From Spirochaetaceae bacterium 4572_59 (lineage in GTDB: Bacteria > Spirochaetota > Spirochaetia > DSM-2461), in contig NBMC01000029.1 in assembly GCA_002084805.1 (NCBI GenBank), forward strand, positions 1-44,466: DNA of 44,466 nt, written 5' to 3'. Below the pieces are notes generated by a model. The model saw nothing but the letters and a program-made list of their open reading frames with translations. It did not search any database and had not been told where the DNA came from. Shown one piece after another: positions 27,646 through 35,765 of this stretch; positions within the stretch are counted from its first letter, which is position 1, and each line of letters starts with the position of its first letter. The position numbers and the translations under genes were made by a program.

Positions 27646-28212
27646 TTATTTGGAGCGGACAAACAGGTTCTTTACAAGAACTACAGGCAGAATAACAATA
27701 AAGCCCAGAAATATTGCCAGTTCTCCCGCAAAAGAACTCTCTTTATTCCCCATTCCCCTGAAGCGGTCCCCAAGAAAAGACATGGTTCCCCCGTGGGCGT
27801 TTCCCATCATTATTATTTTAACTGTTGCCAGGATTCCCAGGGCCTTTTCTTTACCGTAAAAATCAATGACACGGTCAAAGGCTGCTTCATCATAGGCTCC
27901 GGAGCTGTCGGCATAGTGCTGGGCAAACAATAAGGCAACTCTTTCATCACTTGCAGCAGAGGCCAGATTCCCTTCCATAAGCACGGCAATGTCCTCCTGA
28001 GAGGACCCGGATTCCAGAGCCTGTTTGGTATGAACATATGAACAGAATTTACAGCCGTTCACCTGAGTAACCGCCAGCATAATATGACTTTGAAATTGTT
28101 TGTCTATCAGTTTCAATTCTTTGCCATAAGAAAGTTTACTTCCTATCGCCTTGTCCACAAGACTGATAAACTGCCGGACTTTAAAAATTTTCCCTTTATA
28201 TGGTTCGCGCAT
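27646..28212 (-). CDS. carboxymuconolactone decarboxylase/AhpD-like protein
   Basis: 188 residues. Residues about 50-66 hold VNGCKFCSYVHTKQALE, the CxxC-x2-H redox site of the AhpD/CMD family, followed by the helical core (LESGSSQEDIAVLMEG). The C-terminus is a hydrophobic helix (FLGFIVILPVVLVKNLF) that probably anchors it to the membrane, which is unusual for plain AhpD. It may reduce peroxides or act as a thiol oxidoreductase. It converges on the LysE gene with about 20 bases between stops and no hairpin. AAGG precedes the ATG. Confidence 0.8.
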   Translation of the reverse strand: MREPYKGKIFKVRQFISLVDKAIGSKLSYGKELKLIDKQFQSHIMLAVTQVNGCKFCSYVHTKQALESGSSQEDIAVLMEGNLASAASDERVALLFAQHYADSSGAYDEAAFDRVIDFYGKEKALGILATVKIIMMGNAHGGTMSFLGDRFRGMGNKESSFAGELAIFLGFIVILPVVLVKNLFVRSK

Positions 28213-28287
28213 TCTTAAGGACCTTTCCTTTGTTATTCTGACTATAATAATATATGGTTTAGAAAATATCGCCCTTAAACCGCAAAG

Positions 28288-28437
28288 TCAAGAAATACAG
28301 CTGATTCCGATGGGATTGGGGTTTTTTACGAGCAGCTCCATTTCCAGTTTGGTGTGCTGAAAGTCCGCCTTAGTAGGAACGACCCGGATAATAGAAGCCT
28401 CAGACTTTGATTTTTTACGCTGCAATAATTCCAGTTT
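28288..28437 (-). pseudogene. possible gene remnant, WHy/LEA14-like
   Basis: A minus frame without a proper start reads SEASIIRVVPTKADF and then LEMELLVKNPNPIGI before stopping at 28288. The NPNPIGI motif with the preceding beta strand recalls the start of a WHy (LEA type 2) domain. Nothing follows the motif. This is a tentative relic. The rest of the gene-free stretch 28213-28518 holds the 32-bp-spaced repeats. Confidence 0.25.
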
Positions 28438-28513
28438 GCAATACTTTTTCGTTGTAATAATTCCTATATTTGAGATTTATTCGTTGTAATAATTCTCGAT
28501 CAGGATTAAAATT
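28418..28513. repeat. three direct repeats with exact 32-bp spacing
   Basis: The 14-15 base core CG(T/C)TG(T/C)AATAATTC starts at 28418, 28450 and 28482, each preceded by a T-rich stretch. The last copy ends 23 bases before the ATPase start codon. Spacing of 32 bp is close to three helical turns, so the copies face the same side of the DNA. Candidate regulator sites or a decayed tandem repeat. Confidence 0.7.
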
Positions 28514-28518
28514 CTCCT

Positions 28519-29874
28519 ATGGAAAGAACAATACTGGCAGATCTTAAGGAATGGAAAAAGAGCTGCGACCGAAAACCGCTTCTACTACTGGGTGCACGTC
28601 AGACTGGTAAAACCTGGATTTTGAAAGAGTTTGGGAGAATTTCATTCAAAAACACCAGGTATTTTGATTTCAGCGAACAGAACAGCTCCCTGTCTCTTGT
28701 TTTTTCAGGCAATCTTGATCCGGACAGAATATTGAAAGATCTGGAGATTTTTCTGGAAGAGAGCATTGATCTCCTGAATGACCTGATTATTTTTGATGAA
28801 ATACAGGAAGAACCATCTGCTCTTAAAAGTCTGAAATATTTCCATGAGAAAAGACCGGAAGTGACGCTGGTTGCGGCAGGTTCTCTGCTCGGAGTGAGCC
28901 TCAGCAGCGAATCATTCCCTGTAGGCAAAGTGAATTATCTGAAAATGTATCCCCTGTCCTTCCATGAGTTTCTCAGGGAAACTGCAAAAGAGATGCTTTT
29001 TCATGAATACGAGAAGGCTCTGCAAACTCACCAAAGCTCTTCCCTGCTTCATTCCAGGCTGATGGGCCATTTACGGGATTACTGGATTACCGGGGGGCTT
29101 CCCGCAGCAGTTAATGCCTATATGGGGAACAGGGAAAATCAGTTGGCCGCATACTCTGCAGCAAGAACAGTTCAGAACAACCTGCTGAAAGACTACCTGA
29201 ATGATTTTGGCAAACATGCGGGCAAACTCAACAGCAACCATATCAGATACGTATTTGAAAATATCCCCCTTCAGTTGGCCTCTTTTGTAGATGATAGCGT
29301 CAAACGCTATATCTTTAAGGACATTATTCCGGGAAAGAAAGGATTTTCGCCCGTTGAAGGTCCCCTGGCCTGGCTCGAACAGGCCGGTCTGGTCTATAAG
29401 GTTCCTGTCTGTAACAGGGCGGAGATTCCCCTGAAAGCTTTTACAAAACCCAATATGTTCAAACTTCATCTGTTTGATATAGGACTCATGGGAGCCATGT
29501 TGGAATTATCTCCTAAAACCATACTGGAAAACAGCTACGGCATAACAAAGGGCTTTTTTGCAGAATCCTTTGTTATGGCAGAGCTGAAAAAATCAATCAC
29601 GACAGGAATCTACTCATGGACAGAAAGGAATTCTGAAATTGAGTTTATGATATACAGTGATGACAGTATTATTCCCATCGAGGTAAAAGCCGGAAACAGG
29701 ACCAAAGCAAAAAGTCTGGCAACATATCTTACAAAATACACAAGCGACCCGGCCCTGAAACTGATGGATTGCCCTCTCCAGCCCCGGGGGAAATCCCCAA
29801 TTTGGAATATTCCCCTTTACCTGTCTGGCCGGATTCCTGATTTGCTGAAGGAACTTCCCACCAATTCTGGTTAA
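28519..29874 (+). CDS. ATP-binding protein, AAA_14 with C-terminal DUF4143
   Basis: 451 residues. Walker A is LLLGARQTGKT at about 23-33; Walker B is LIIFDEIQEEPSALKSLKYF; the sensor-1-like strand is VAAGSLLG. The next part, LKMYPLSFHEFLRE and GGLPAAVNAY, is the AAA_14/DUF4143 join. The C-terminal DUF4143 part has SYGITKGFFAESFVMAELK and a PD-(D/E)XK-like tail with EIEFMIY and IPIEVKAG, which resembles the nuclease-fold end of this family. Cellular role is unknown; these proteins are common and often mobile. No partner toxin or antitoxin gene is visible. The ribosome site is weak (AGGA too far from the ATG). Confidence 0.85.
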   Translation: MERTILADLKEWKKSCDRKPLLLLGARQTGKTWILKEFGRISFKNTRYFDFSEQNSSLSLVFSGNLDPDRILKDLEIFLEESIDLLNDLIIFDEIQEEPSALKSLKYFHEKRPEVTLVAAGSLLGVSLSSESFPVGKVNYLKMYPLSFHEFLRETAKEMLFHEYEKALQTHQSSSLLHSRLMGHLRDYWITGGLPAAVNAYMGNRENQLAAYSAARTVQNNLLKDYLNDFGKHAGKLNSNHIRYVFENIPLQLASFVDDSVKRYIFKDIIPGKKGFSPVEGPLAWLEQAGLVYKVPVCNRAEIPLKAFTKPNMFKLHLFDIGLMGAMLELSPKTILENSYGITKGFFAESFVMAELKKSITTGIYSWTERNSEIEFMIYSDDSIIPIEVKAGNRTKAKSLATYLTKYTSDPALKLMDCPLQPRGKSPIWNIPLYLSGRIPDLLKELPTNSG

Positions 29875-29882
29875 TACAACCC

Positions 29883-31712
29883 CTAGTCCGTGGTAACGCT
29901 CTTGGCCAGATTCCGGGGCTGATCGATATCCCGGCCCAGGGCCAGGGCGGTGTAATACCCCAGAAGCTGGCAGGGTACGATTGTCAGCAGAGGAGACAAG
30001 AGAGAATCCGATGAGGGAACCACAAAAAGCTCATCTGCCACCTTGCGCAGAGTATCATCCTCATAGTTTGATATAACCAGAACCCGGCCGTTACGGGCCC
30101 GGACCTCCTGAATATTACTGATGGTCTTTTCCTGATAGTCACCGCTGGTACAGATAAAGACAGAGGGGATCTCTTCGCAGATCAGAGCCAGAGGGCCATG
30201 TTTAAGTGATCCCGCACTGTAGGCTTCCGCATGAATATAGCTGACCTCTTTCAGCTTCAGGGCCGCTTCCATGGCTACCGGATAGTTGATTCCCCGCCCC
30301 ATATACATCACGCTGTGATGGTCTTTGATTCTCTCGGCCATTTTCTTGATCTCATCCGCTTTTTCCAGAATGCTGGTAATTTTATCGGGTAGATCCATCA
30401 GCTCCTGCACCAGTTCCTTCCCTCTTGTAAGAGAGATGTCCCGGGTACGGCCGATCATAAGAGCCATCAGAGCCAGAACCGTTACCTGACTGGTAAAAGC
30501 CTTTGTACTGGCAACGGAAAACTCCGCTCCCGCATGAATATAGGCTCCCCCATCGGTCATTCTGGCCATGGTGGATCCTACCGCATTCAGCAAACCAAGA
30601 ACCCGGCCCCCCTTCTGCTTGATCTCCTGGACAGCCGCAATGGTATCTCTTGTTTCACCGGACTGACTGACAGCAACAAAGAGGGTATCCTTTTCCACAA
30701 TGGGATTGATGCCGCAGAGTTCTGACGCATCAGAAACTTCTACAGGAATCCGTGTAAGATCTTCTATAATGTATTTTCCGATCTCTCCCGCATACATGGC
30801 GGTACCCATGGCAAGGATATGAATCTTTCGGATATCATAAAAGTCCCGTTTCTCCATATTCAGACCACCCAATAGAGCAGTTCCGAAGTCCGGAAGCAGA
30901 CGTCCGCCCCGGCCCATGGCGCGGAATACGGATTTAGGCTGTTCAAATATCTCCTTCAGAAGAAAATGAGGGAACCCCTGCATATCCTTGATATTGGATG
31001 ACATATCCAGTTCTTCCACATTCTTGTTGATCTGAATATTCTGCCGGTTCACAACACGGTAGTCCTTGTTGCTCAGAATGACCATTTCACCATCGTCAAC
31101 GAATACGGCATGCTGGGTAAATCCGGCAAATGCCAGAGCATCCGATGCCAGAAACATCTCTTCCTGGCCGATTCCGATAACAAGAGGACTGCCGTTCCGG
31201 GCGCCGATAATCATTTCTGGATGATCTCTGAAAAGAAAAAGCATTCCGTATGTTCCGTCCAAACGGGAGAGGGCTTTGGAAACAGCCTGCTCAGGACCAA
31301 GGTCTATATACTCTTCCACCAGATGGGCCACAACCTCAGAGTCGGTTTCACTGAGAAAAACATTCCCCTTGGCCTGCAGTTCTTCCTTCAAATTGGAAAA
31401 GTTATCAATAATGCCATTGTGAACAACCGCAACTTTTCCTTCCGGTCCGCTGTGGGGATGGGCATTTTCTGTAGTGACGCCCCCATGGGTAGCCCAGCGT
31501 GTATGAGCAATACCGATATTGGTATTTAACTTATCAGTCAGCTTGCGCTCAAGCATCTCAAGCTTACCCTGTTCTTTTATGACTTTTATCTTTTTCCGGT
31601 GGAGAACTCCGACTCCCGAAGAGTCATAACCACGGTATTCCAATTGTTTAAGCCCCTGCATCAATACAGGAACTGCCTCACGATTACCTAAATATCCTAC
31701 AATGCCACACAT
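29883..31712 (-). CDS. glmS: glutamine-fructose-6-phosphate aminotransferase (isomerizing)
   Basis: 609 residues, full length. MCGIVGYLG gives the N-terminal nucleophile Cys2 after Met removal; RWATHG and the glutaminase domain follow. Two SIS domains come next, with VSQSGETRDTIAAV and SAGSLKHGPLALI, and the protein ends DQPRNLAKSVTTD, the usual tail. It makes glucosamine-6-phosphate for peptidoglycan and lipopolysaccharide. AAGGAG precedes the ATG. A terminator hairpin lies just upstream with 27 bases between its T-run and the ATG, leaving no room for a promoter, so expression must come from read-through. No glmS ribozyme is present. The 3' end nearly meets the convergent ATPase gene. Confidence 0.96.
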   Translation of the reverse strand: MCGIVGYLGNREAVPVLMQGLKQLEYRGYDSSGVGVLHRKKIKVIKEQGKLEMLERKLTDKLNTNIGIAHTRWATHGGVTTENAHPHSGPEGKVAVVHNGIIDNFSNLKEELQAKGNVFLSETDSEVVAHLVEEYIDLGPEQAVSKALSRLDGTYGMLFLFRDHPEMIIGARNGSPLVIGIGQEEMFLASDALAFAGFTQHAVFVDDGEMVILSNKDYRVVNRQNIQINKNVEELDMSSNIKDMQGFPHFLLKEIFEQPKSVFRAMGRGGRLLPDFGTALLGGLNMEKRDFYDIRKIHILAMGTAMYAGEIGKYIIEDLTRIPVEVSDASELCGINPIVEKDTLFVAVSQSGETRDTIAAVQEIKQKGGRVLGLLNAVGSTMARMTDGGAYIHAGAEFSVASTKAFTSQVTVLALMALMIGRTRDISLTRGKELVQELMDLPDKITSILEKADEIKKMAERIKDHHSVMYMGRGINYPVAMEAALKLKEVSYIHAEAYSAGSLKHGPLALICEEIPSVFICTSGDYQEKTISNIQEVRARNGRVLVISNYEDDTLRKVADELFVVPSSDSLLSPLLTIVPCQLLGYYTALALGRDIDQPRNLAKSVTTD

Positions 31713-31739
31713 AAAATCTCCTTGTTATATCCTTGGATC

Positions 31740-31774
31740 AAAAAAGGGCCCCGGACCGCTGGTCCGCCCTTTTT
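31740..31774 (-). terminator. terminator/attenuator hairpin in front of glmS
   Basis: Inner stem GGACC/GGTCC around GCT, outer stem AAAAAGGGC/GCCCTTTTT with a three-base bulge. On the minus strand six T follow (complement of 31740-31745). It overlaps the stop of the 90-residue gene and ends 27 bases before the glmS ATG. Confidence 0.8.
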
Positions 31775-32045
31775 ATCCATATATTGCTCTGCGGATCTGA
31801 CGGATACTCATGTCCGGACCGGCAAAGCGTCGCTCTTTCAGCTCTTTCTGAATCTGTCCGTAAATCTGATCATTCTTCATCCCTTCCCGATGGAGCTCCT
31901 GATGCCTCAGAGAAATAAAATCCCTCACATCCTTTGAAAAGTACTCCCCCATATCTTCCAGAAGATGGTCCAAAAGGGATTCATCAATGGGATAGGAGGA
32001 AAGGAGATAGAATTTGAATTGTTCATCCAGATAAATTTTAGCCAT
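31773..32045 (-). CDS. small protein of unknown function
   Basis: 90 residues, starting MAKIYLDEQF and ending RRAIYG. It is charged and predicted to be helical, with no TM segment, signal or Cys motif. I do not recognise the family. The sequence looks like a real protein (good codon-level balance and a hydrophobic-polar pattern), and its stop is overlapped by a strong terminator. It lies directly upstream of glmS in the same direction, so read-through from it may set glmS expression. Confidence 0.6.
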   Translation of the reverse strand: MAKIYLDEQFKFYLLSSYPIDESLLDHLLEDMGEYFSKDVRDFISLRHQELHREGMKNDQIYGQIQKELKERRFAGPDMSIRQIRRAIYG

Positions 32046-32212
32046 ATTCTTTACTATTTATACAGCTAATGGGGGGAAATTTCTACAATCCGAACTAAAA
32101 AAACAGTTTTGGTGCTCATTTTTACCCGCTATCGGGCAGTATATCAATAATAATATAAAATTCTCCCTCTGACAGTCAGAATCTTACCAGGCTTGTTTAA
32201 TATCCCCGTTGT

Positions 32213-32282
32213 GGCCTCTACTGAGGCCGGAAATCACCTGGACAGGCCGGACGGAGGGCCTGACTTGTCAGTCCATTTTTTT
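32213..32282 (+). promoter_or_regulatory. structured leader with terminator-like end before the metal importer
   Basis: First hairpin GGCCTC (32213-32218)/GAGGCC (32223-32228). A second stem TGGAC (32239-32243)/GTCCA (32271-32275) encloses AGGCC/GGCCT and is followed by seven T (32276-32282). No plus-strand gene lies upstream for it to terminate, so it is in the 5' leader of the binding-protein operon, 42 bases before the ATG. CTGACAGTCAG at 32169-32179 is a further small palindrome. A riboswitch or attenuator is possible; it matches no class I can name. The remaining bases 32046-32212 show only AT-rich, promoter-like sequence. Confidence 0.5.
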
Positions 32283-32324
32283 ACTCTATTTACAACTTGG
32301 TAGAGCTGTTTTATCCTACTATTC

Positions 32325-33431
32325 ATGAAAACAATAAAACTATTATTAGTATGCTTACTTTTTACTCAATCCTGGCTTTGGGCTGGTGGCTCTCAGGAAT
32401 CAACTCCTGCAGATATAGAAGAAAGAATAGATTTATCCCTGACCATAACCGATTCTCTGGGCCGGACGCTTATACTTCCGAAAATGCCCGAGAGAATCGT
32501 TCAGGCAGGTGCTTTCGCTTTTATCATCAACGACGCACTCTTCCTCTTTCCAGAAGCAAAGGAAAGGGTTGTGGCAATGGCAGACAGCAATCAGGGCAGA
32601 GGTTTTTTTCTCCCCATTGCCGATACTGCTTATGATAAAAAAATCATTATGCCCCGTTCCGTCAACATTGAGGAGATTCTGGCTGCTGCCCCTGATCTGG
32701 TAATCCTGAAAGATTTTCATTACAGCAAATATGACAAAGAGTTTCAAAAAGTTGGCATTCCCGTTATTTATCTCAATCTGGAATCTCCCGAAGCCTGGGA
32801 GAATGACCTGGATATACTGGGTGCCATCTTCGACAATACTGACAGGGTCAAGGAGCTGAAAGACCTGTTTTCAGCTTATGCAGAAAATGTTAGCGCCCCT
32901 TTAATGGATCTGAAACAGGAAGACCGGAAAAAGAGCCTGGTCCTCTATTATTCAGAAAAAGATGGAAGCGGAGCTTTTCAGGTTCCTCCCCTCACATTTA
33001 TTCAGGCTAAAATGCTTACGATGGCCGGTTCCGATCCTGTTTGGGGCGATGCGGACATTGGCACACGATGGACCAAGGTCGGATTCGAACAGATTGCGGC
33101 CTGGAATCCCGATCAGATTTTCCTCATCTCTTACCGGACATCCATAGCAACTATTATGGATACAATCAGCAACAGTGCCTATTGGCAGGAGCTGAGAGCC
33201 TTCAAAGAGGGCGAAATACACCCTTTCCCCATGGACTTTCACAGCTGGGATCAGCCCGATCCCCGTTGGCTTTTAGGTCTGCAATGGCTGGCAGGGCAGG
33301 CTCATCCGGAGCTGTTTCCCGATCTTGATATGAACAAGAGAGCGGAAACCTTCTTTGCAGATTTTTACGGTATCAGCAGCGAGGACTACCGGAATAAGAT
33401 TCTTCCAGCCAGTGAAGGGATTCTCCCCTAG
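32325..33431 (+). CDS. metal/chelate ABC importer, substrate-binding protein (FecB/BtuF-like)
   Basis: 368 residues. The leader MKTIKLLLVCLLFTQSWLWA is followed by GGSQEST, a pattern common in spirochaetal binding proteins, which here lacks the lipobox Cys. The body is the helical-backbone PBP fold (PF01497 type): SLGRTLILPKMPERIV at the N-lobe, IEEILAAAPDLVILKDF, and a C-lobe ending with WDQPDPRWLLGLQWLAG. This group binds siderophores, haem, cobalamin or molybdate/tungstate. The first gene of a four-gene operon, behind a structured leader. There is no clear ribosome site. Which ligand it carries cannot be read from the sequence. Confidence 0.85.
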   Translation: MKTIKLLLVCLLFTQSWLWAGGSQESTPADIEERIDLSLTITDSLGRTLILPKMPERIVQAGAFAFIINDALFLFPEAKERVVAMADSNQGRGFFLPIADTAYDKKIIMPRSVNIEEILAAAPDLVILKDFHYSKYDKEFQKVGIPVIYLNLESPEAWENDLDILGAIFDNTDRVKELKDLFSAYAENVSAPLMDLKQEDRKKSLVLYYSEKDGSGAFQVPPLTFIQAKMLTMAGSDPVWGDADIGTRWTKVGFEQIAAWNPDQIFLISYRTSIATIMDTISNSAYWQELRAFKEGEIHPFPMDFHSWDQPDPRWLLGLQWLAGQAHPELFPDLDMNKRAETFFADFYGISSEDYRNKILPASEGILP

Positions 33432-33432
33432 A

Positions 33433-34431
33433 GTGAGCAGCAAAAGAGCCGTTATAATAAAAAATCTGATTCTCCTGTTTCTTCTGATAGCCCTGGCGGG
33501 AGGATCACTTTTGCTGGGACGTTATCCCCATCCGGGATTTCTGAATCCGGGAGACCTGGCAACGGATCCGATTGCCAGAAACATCGTTATGAACCTGCGT
33601 TTACCCCGTATAATTACCGCGATCATACTGGGTAGCACCTTAGCCCTTGCGGGACTGGTTTTTCAGACCATACTGGGAAATCCTCTGGTTGAGCCGGGAT
33701 TCCTGGGAGTCTCTCAGGGAGCGGCTTTCGGTGCAGCTCTTGTTATCATCCTCAATATAAAAAATCCTCTGGCGGTTCCTCTAGCGGCAGGGCTGTTTGC
33801 CCTGATTGCCCTCATATTGACCTGGAGCCTGGCCCGTTTCATCCGTTATGGCGGATGGATTATCAGACTTATACTGGCAGGCATCATTATCTCTGCCCTG
33901 TTTTCCTCTGGACTGGGCATACTGAAATACCTGGCAGATCCTCTCAGTCAGCTACAGGAGATCACCTTCTGGATGATGGGGGGACTAAGCGGTGTGGGCT
34001 GGCAGGAGCTGAAGTATATCCTTCCCCTGACCCTACCCCCGCTGATCCTTATAGTAATTATGAGATGGCGGCTCAATCTCCTGTCCATGGGAGACCGGAC
34101 AGCTCATGCTCTGGGAATCTCTCCCATACTGGAAAAGAATTTCTTTCTCCTGATCGCAGTTATTGCAACCGCCACTGTGGTTGCCTACTGTGGTATCATT
34201 GGATGGATAGGACTGATTATACCCCATATAGCCAGACGTCTGGCCGGCAGTGATACGGGAAAGTCCGTACCGGCAGCTCTCTTAAGCGGCGGAATATTCG
34301 CCATCATAAGCGATGATATAGCCAGAACCGTAACAACGGGCGAGATCCCCCTGGGAATACTTACCTCTCTGGCGGGAGCTCTCATCTTTACAGTCCTTAT
34401 GATTTGCACCCCCTTAAGGAAACATGCATGA
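33433..34431 (+). CDS. metal/chelate ABC importer, permease (FecCD/BtuC-like)
   Basis: About 332 residues from the GTG at 33433, which immediately follows the binding-protein stop; the open frame reaches back to 33355 but would overlap that gene. Many TM segments, with LRLPRIITAIILGSTLALAGLVFQ, GNPLVEPGFLGVSQGAAFGA, and later GWIGLIIPHIARRLAG and GEIPLGILTSLAGA, all FecCD signatures. The EAA-like coupling segment is within IGLIIPHIARR. It works as a homodimer with the next gene's ATPase. Overlaps the ATPase start by four bases. Confidence 0.9.
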   Translation: MSSKRAVIIKNLILLFLLIALAGGSLLLGRYPHPGFLNPGDLATDPIARNIVMNLRLPRIITAIILGSTLALAGLVFQTILGNPLVEPGFLGVSQGAAFGAALVIILNIKNPLAVPLAAGLFALIALILTWSLARFIRYGGWIIRLILAGIIISALFSSGLGILKYLADPLSQLQEITFWMMGGLSGVGWQELKYILPLTLPPLILIVIMRWRLNLLSMGDRTAHALGISPILEKNFFLLIAVIATATVVAYCGIIGWIGLIIPHIARRLAGSDTGKSVPAALLSGGIFAIISDDIARTVTTGEIPLGILTSLAGALIFTVLMICTPLRKHA

Positions 34432-35204
34432 AGGCCATACTGCAATTAAAAGAAATTAACTTCCACTGGCACCGAAAAGACCCGCCCCTCTTCCCCTCCC
34501 TGAATCTAACAGTTCCCAAAGAGAAGGCGACAGCTCTGCTGGGACCTAATGGGACGGGAAAAACAACAATAATGGATATGGCCCTGGGATGGCGCCATCC
34601 TCAAGGGGGACAGATAGAACTGGACGGCAGGGATATTCAGCAATGGAATCCCCGTAAACGGGGGCAGTTTATGGCTCTGGTTCCCCAGGATGAAACAATT
34701 TATTTTGATTACTCCGTTCTGGAATACATCCTTTTGGGACGAGCCCCCTACCTTCCCCCTCTGGGAAGCCCCGGAAGTGAGGACAAACAGATAGCTGAAG
34801 AAGCTCTGAAAGAAGCGGGGATCATACATCTTGCAAACCGAAAGGTTTCACGCCTGAGTGGCGGAGAGAGGCAGCTTGTCCTGTTAGCCCGAGCACTGAC
34901 CCAACAACCCCAGCTACTCCTGCTGGACGAACCAGCCTCACATCTGGATCTTCATAACCGGGAGAAAATACTTAAAATCCTGGAAAAACTGAACCGGAAA
35001 GGAATCAGCCTTTTCTTTTCTTCCCATGATCCCGAACTGGTTATGCGCCTGGCAGATCATGCCATCCTGCTGAAAGAGGGAAGCGTCATCCATGCCGGCG
35101 ATTCCCGGGATGTTCTGAATGAAAGGAATCTGACAGAGCTCTACAATGTTCCCGTAAGGATTGCCCGGGTAGAGGACCGGAGGGTTCTGGTCTGGGGAGA
35201 TTGA
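34428..35204 (+). CDS. metal/chelate ABC importer, ATP-binding protein (FecE/BtuD-like)
   Basis: 258 residues from the ATG at 34428, which overlaps the permease stop and has AAGGA seven bases upstream; the upstream ATG at 34404 is less likely. Walker A LLGPNGTGKTTIMDMAL, Q-loop ALVPQDET, ABC signature SRLSGGERQLVLLARAL, Walker B LLLLDEPASHLDLHN, H-loop FSSHDPELV. The pattern with PQDE and SHLD(L)HN is typical of iron-siderophore/cobalamin ATPases. Stop overlaps the TTG of the NTPase gene. Confidence 0.92.
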   Translation: MKAILQLKEINFHWHRKDPPLFPSLNLTVPKEKATALLGPNGTGKTTIMDMALGWRHPQGGQIELDGRDIQQWNPRKRGQFMALVPQDETIYFDYSVLEYILLGRAPYLPPLGSPGSEDKQIAEEALKEAGIIHLANRKVSRLSGGERQLVLLARALTQQPQLLLLDEPASHLDLHNREKILKILEKLNRKGISLFFSSHDPELVMRLADHAILLKEGSVIHAGDSRDVLNERNLTELYNVPVRIARVEDRRVLVWGD

Positions 35205-35752
35205 TAAAGCGGATTATCCTGACAGGAGAACATGCCAGCGGAAAAACAAGTTTCTGCCGGATTCTGCATGATGAAACCCTAAGAGCAGGGCTGACGAGTA
35301 CCGGAATCCTCACGGAAACAGAAAGGGATAAAAAGCTCAGCATTAGAGATCTGTATACGGATGAGTTAAGAGACCTGGCTGTGATCAATCCGAATTTTTT
35401 CAAAGATAACCCCCACGGCTCTCAGGAATCCCCGCTGAAGACCAGCCGCTGGATTTTTCACAAGGAAGCACTTGAATGGGGTAATAAACACATAAAGCAG
35501 AGCCCAGCGGCAGATATCTTTATACTGGATGAAGCTGGAATTCTGGAGTTTGAACGGAACGGCGGCTGGTGCGAAGGGATCCGCCGGACAGACAGAATGA
35601 TTGACAGACTGGCTGTAATAGTAGTCAGACCGGAACTGACGGCTATGGCCTTGGACCGCTGGGAAGATGCCGGACTGATAACAATCAACCCGGCTCACAG
35701 AGAAAAAATACAGGATCAGATCCGGCAGATTCTAGAATCTGCAAAGAAATAG
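35201..35752 (+). CDS. P-loop nucleoside-triphosphatase-like protein (NTPase_1/THEP1-like)
   Basis: 183 residues. Walker A is ILTGEHASGKTSFC (about 6-19); Walker B ADIFILDEAGILEFERNGGW recalls the DEiG-xmE motif of NTPase_1/THEP1-type proteins. The C-terminus is a short helix-rich tail. The start is a TTG overlapping the ATPase stop (TTGA), so it is coupled to the importer operon. Its role is unclear: it may modify a cofactor or assist the metal or cofactor pathway that the importer serves. THEP1-like identity is moderately sure. Confidence 0.6.
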   Translation: MIKRIILTGEHASGKTSFCRILHDETLRAGLTSTGILTETERDKKLSIRDLYTDELRDLAVINPNFFKDNPHGSQESPLKTSRWIFHKEALEWGNKHIKQSPAADIFILDEAGILEFERNGGWCEGIRRTDRMIDRLAVIVVRPELTAMALDRWEDAGLITINPAHREKIQDQIRQILESAKK

Positions 35753-35765
35753 AAAAATAAGAAAC

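Noticed and set aside
28418-28513. CRISPR-like array
   Set aside because: Only three short imperfect cores, no full-length repeat and spacer structure, no cas genes nearby.
31713-31780. glmS ribozyme
   Set aside because: The space between glmS and the upstream gene is about 60 bases and is filled by a terminator; the ribozyme needs about 150 bases with a known core.
32160-32324. Cobalamin riboswitch
   Set aside because: The conserved B12-box and core boxes are not visible; only generic hairpins are seen.
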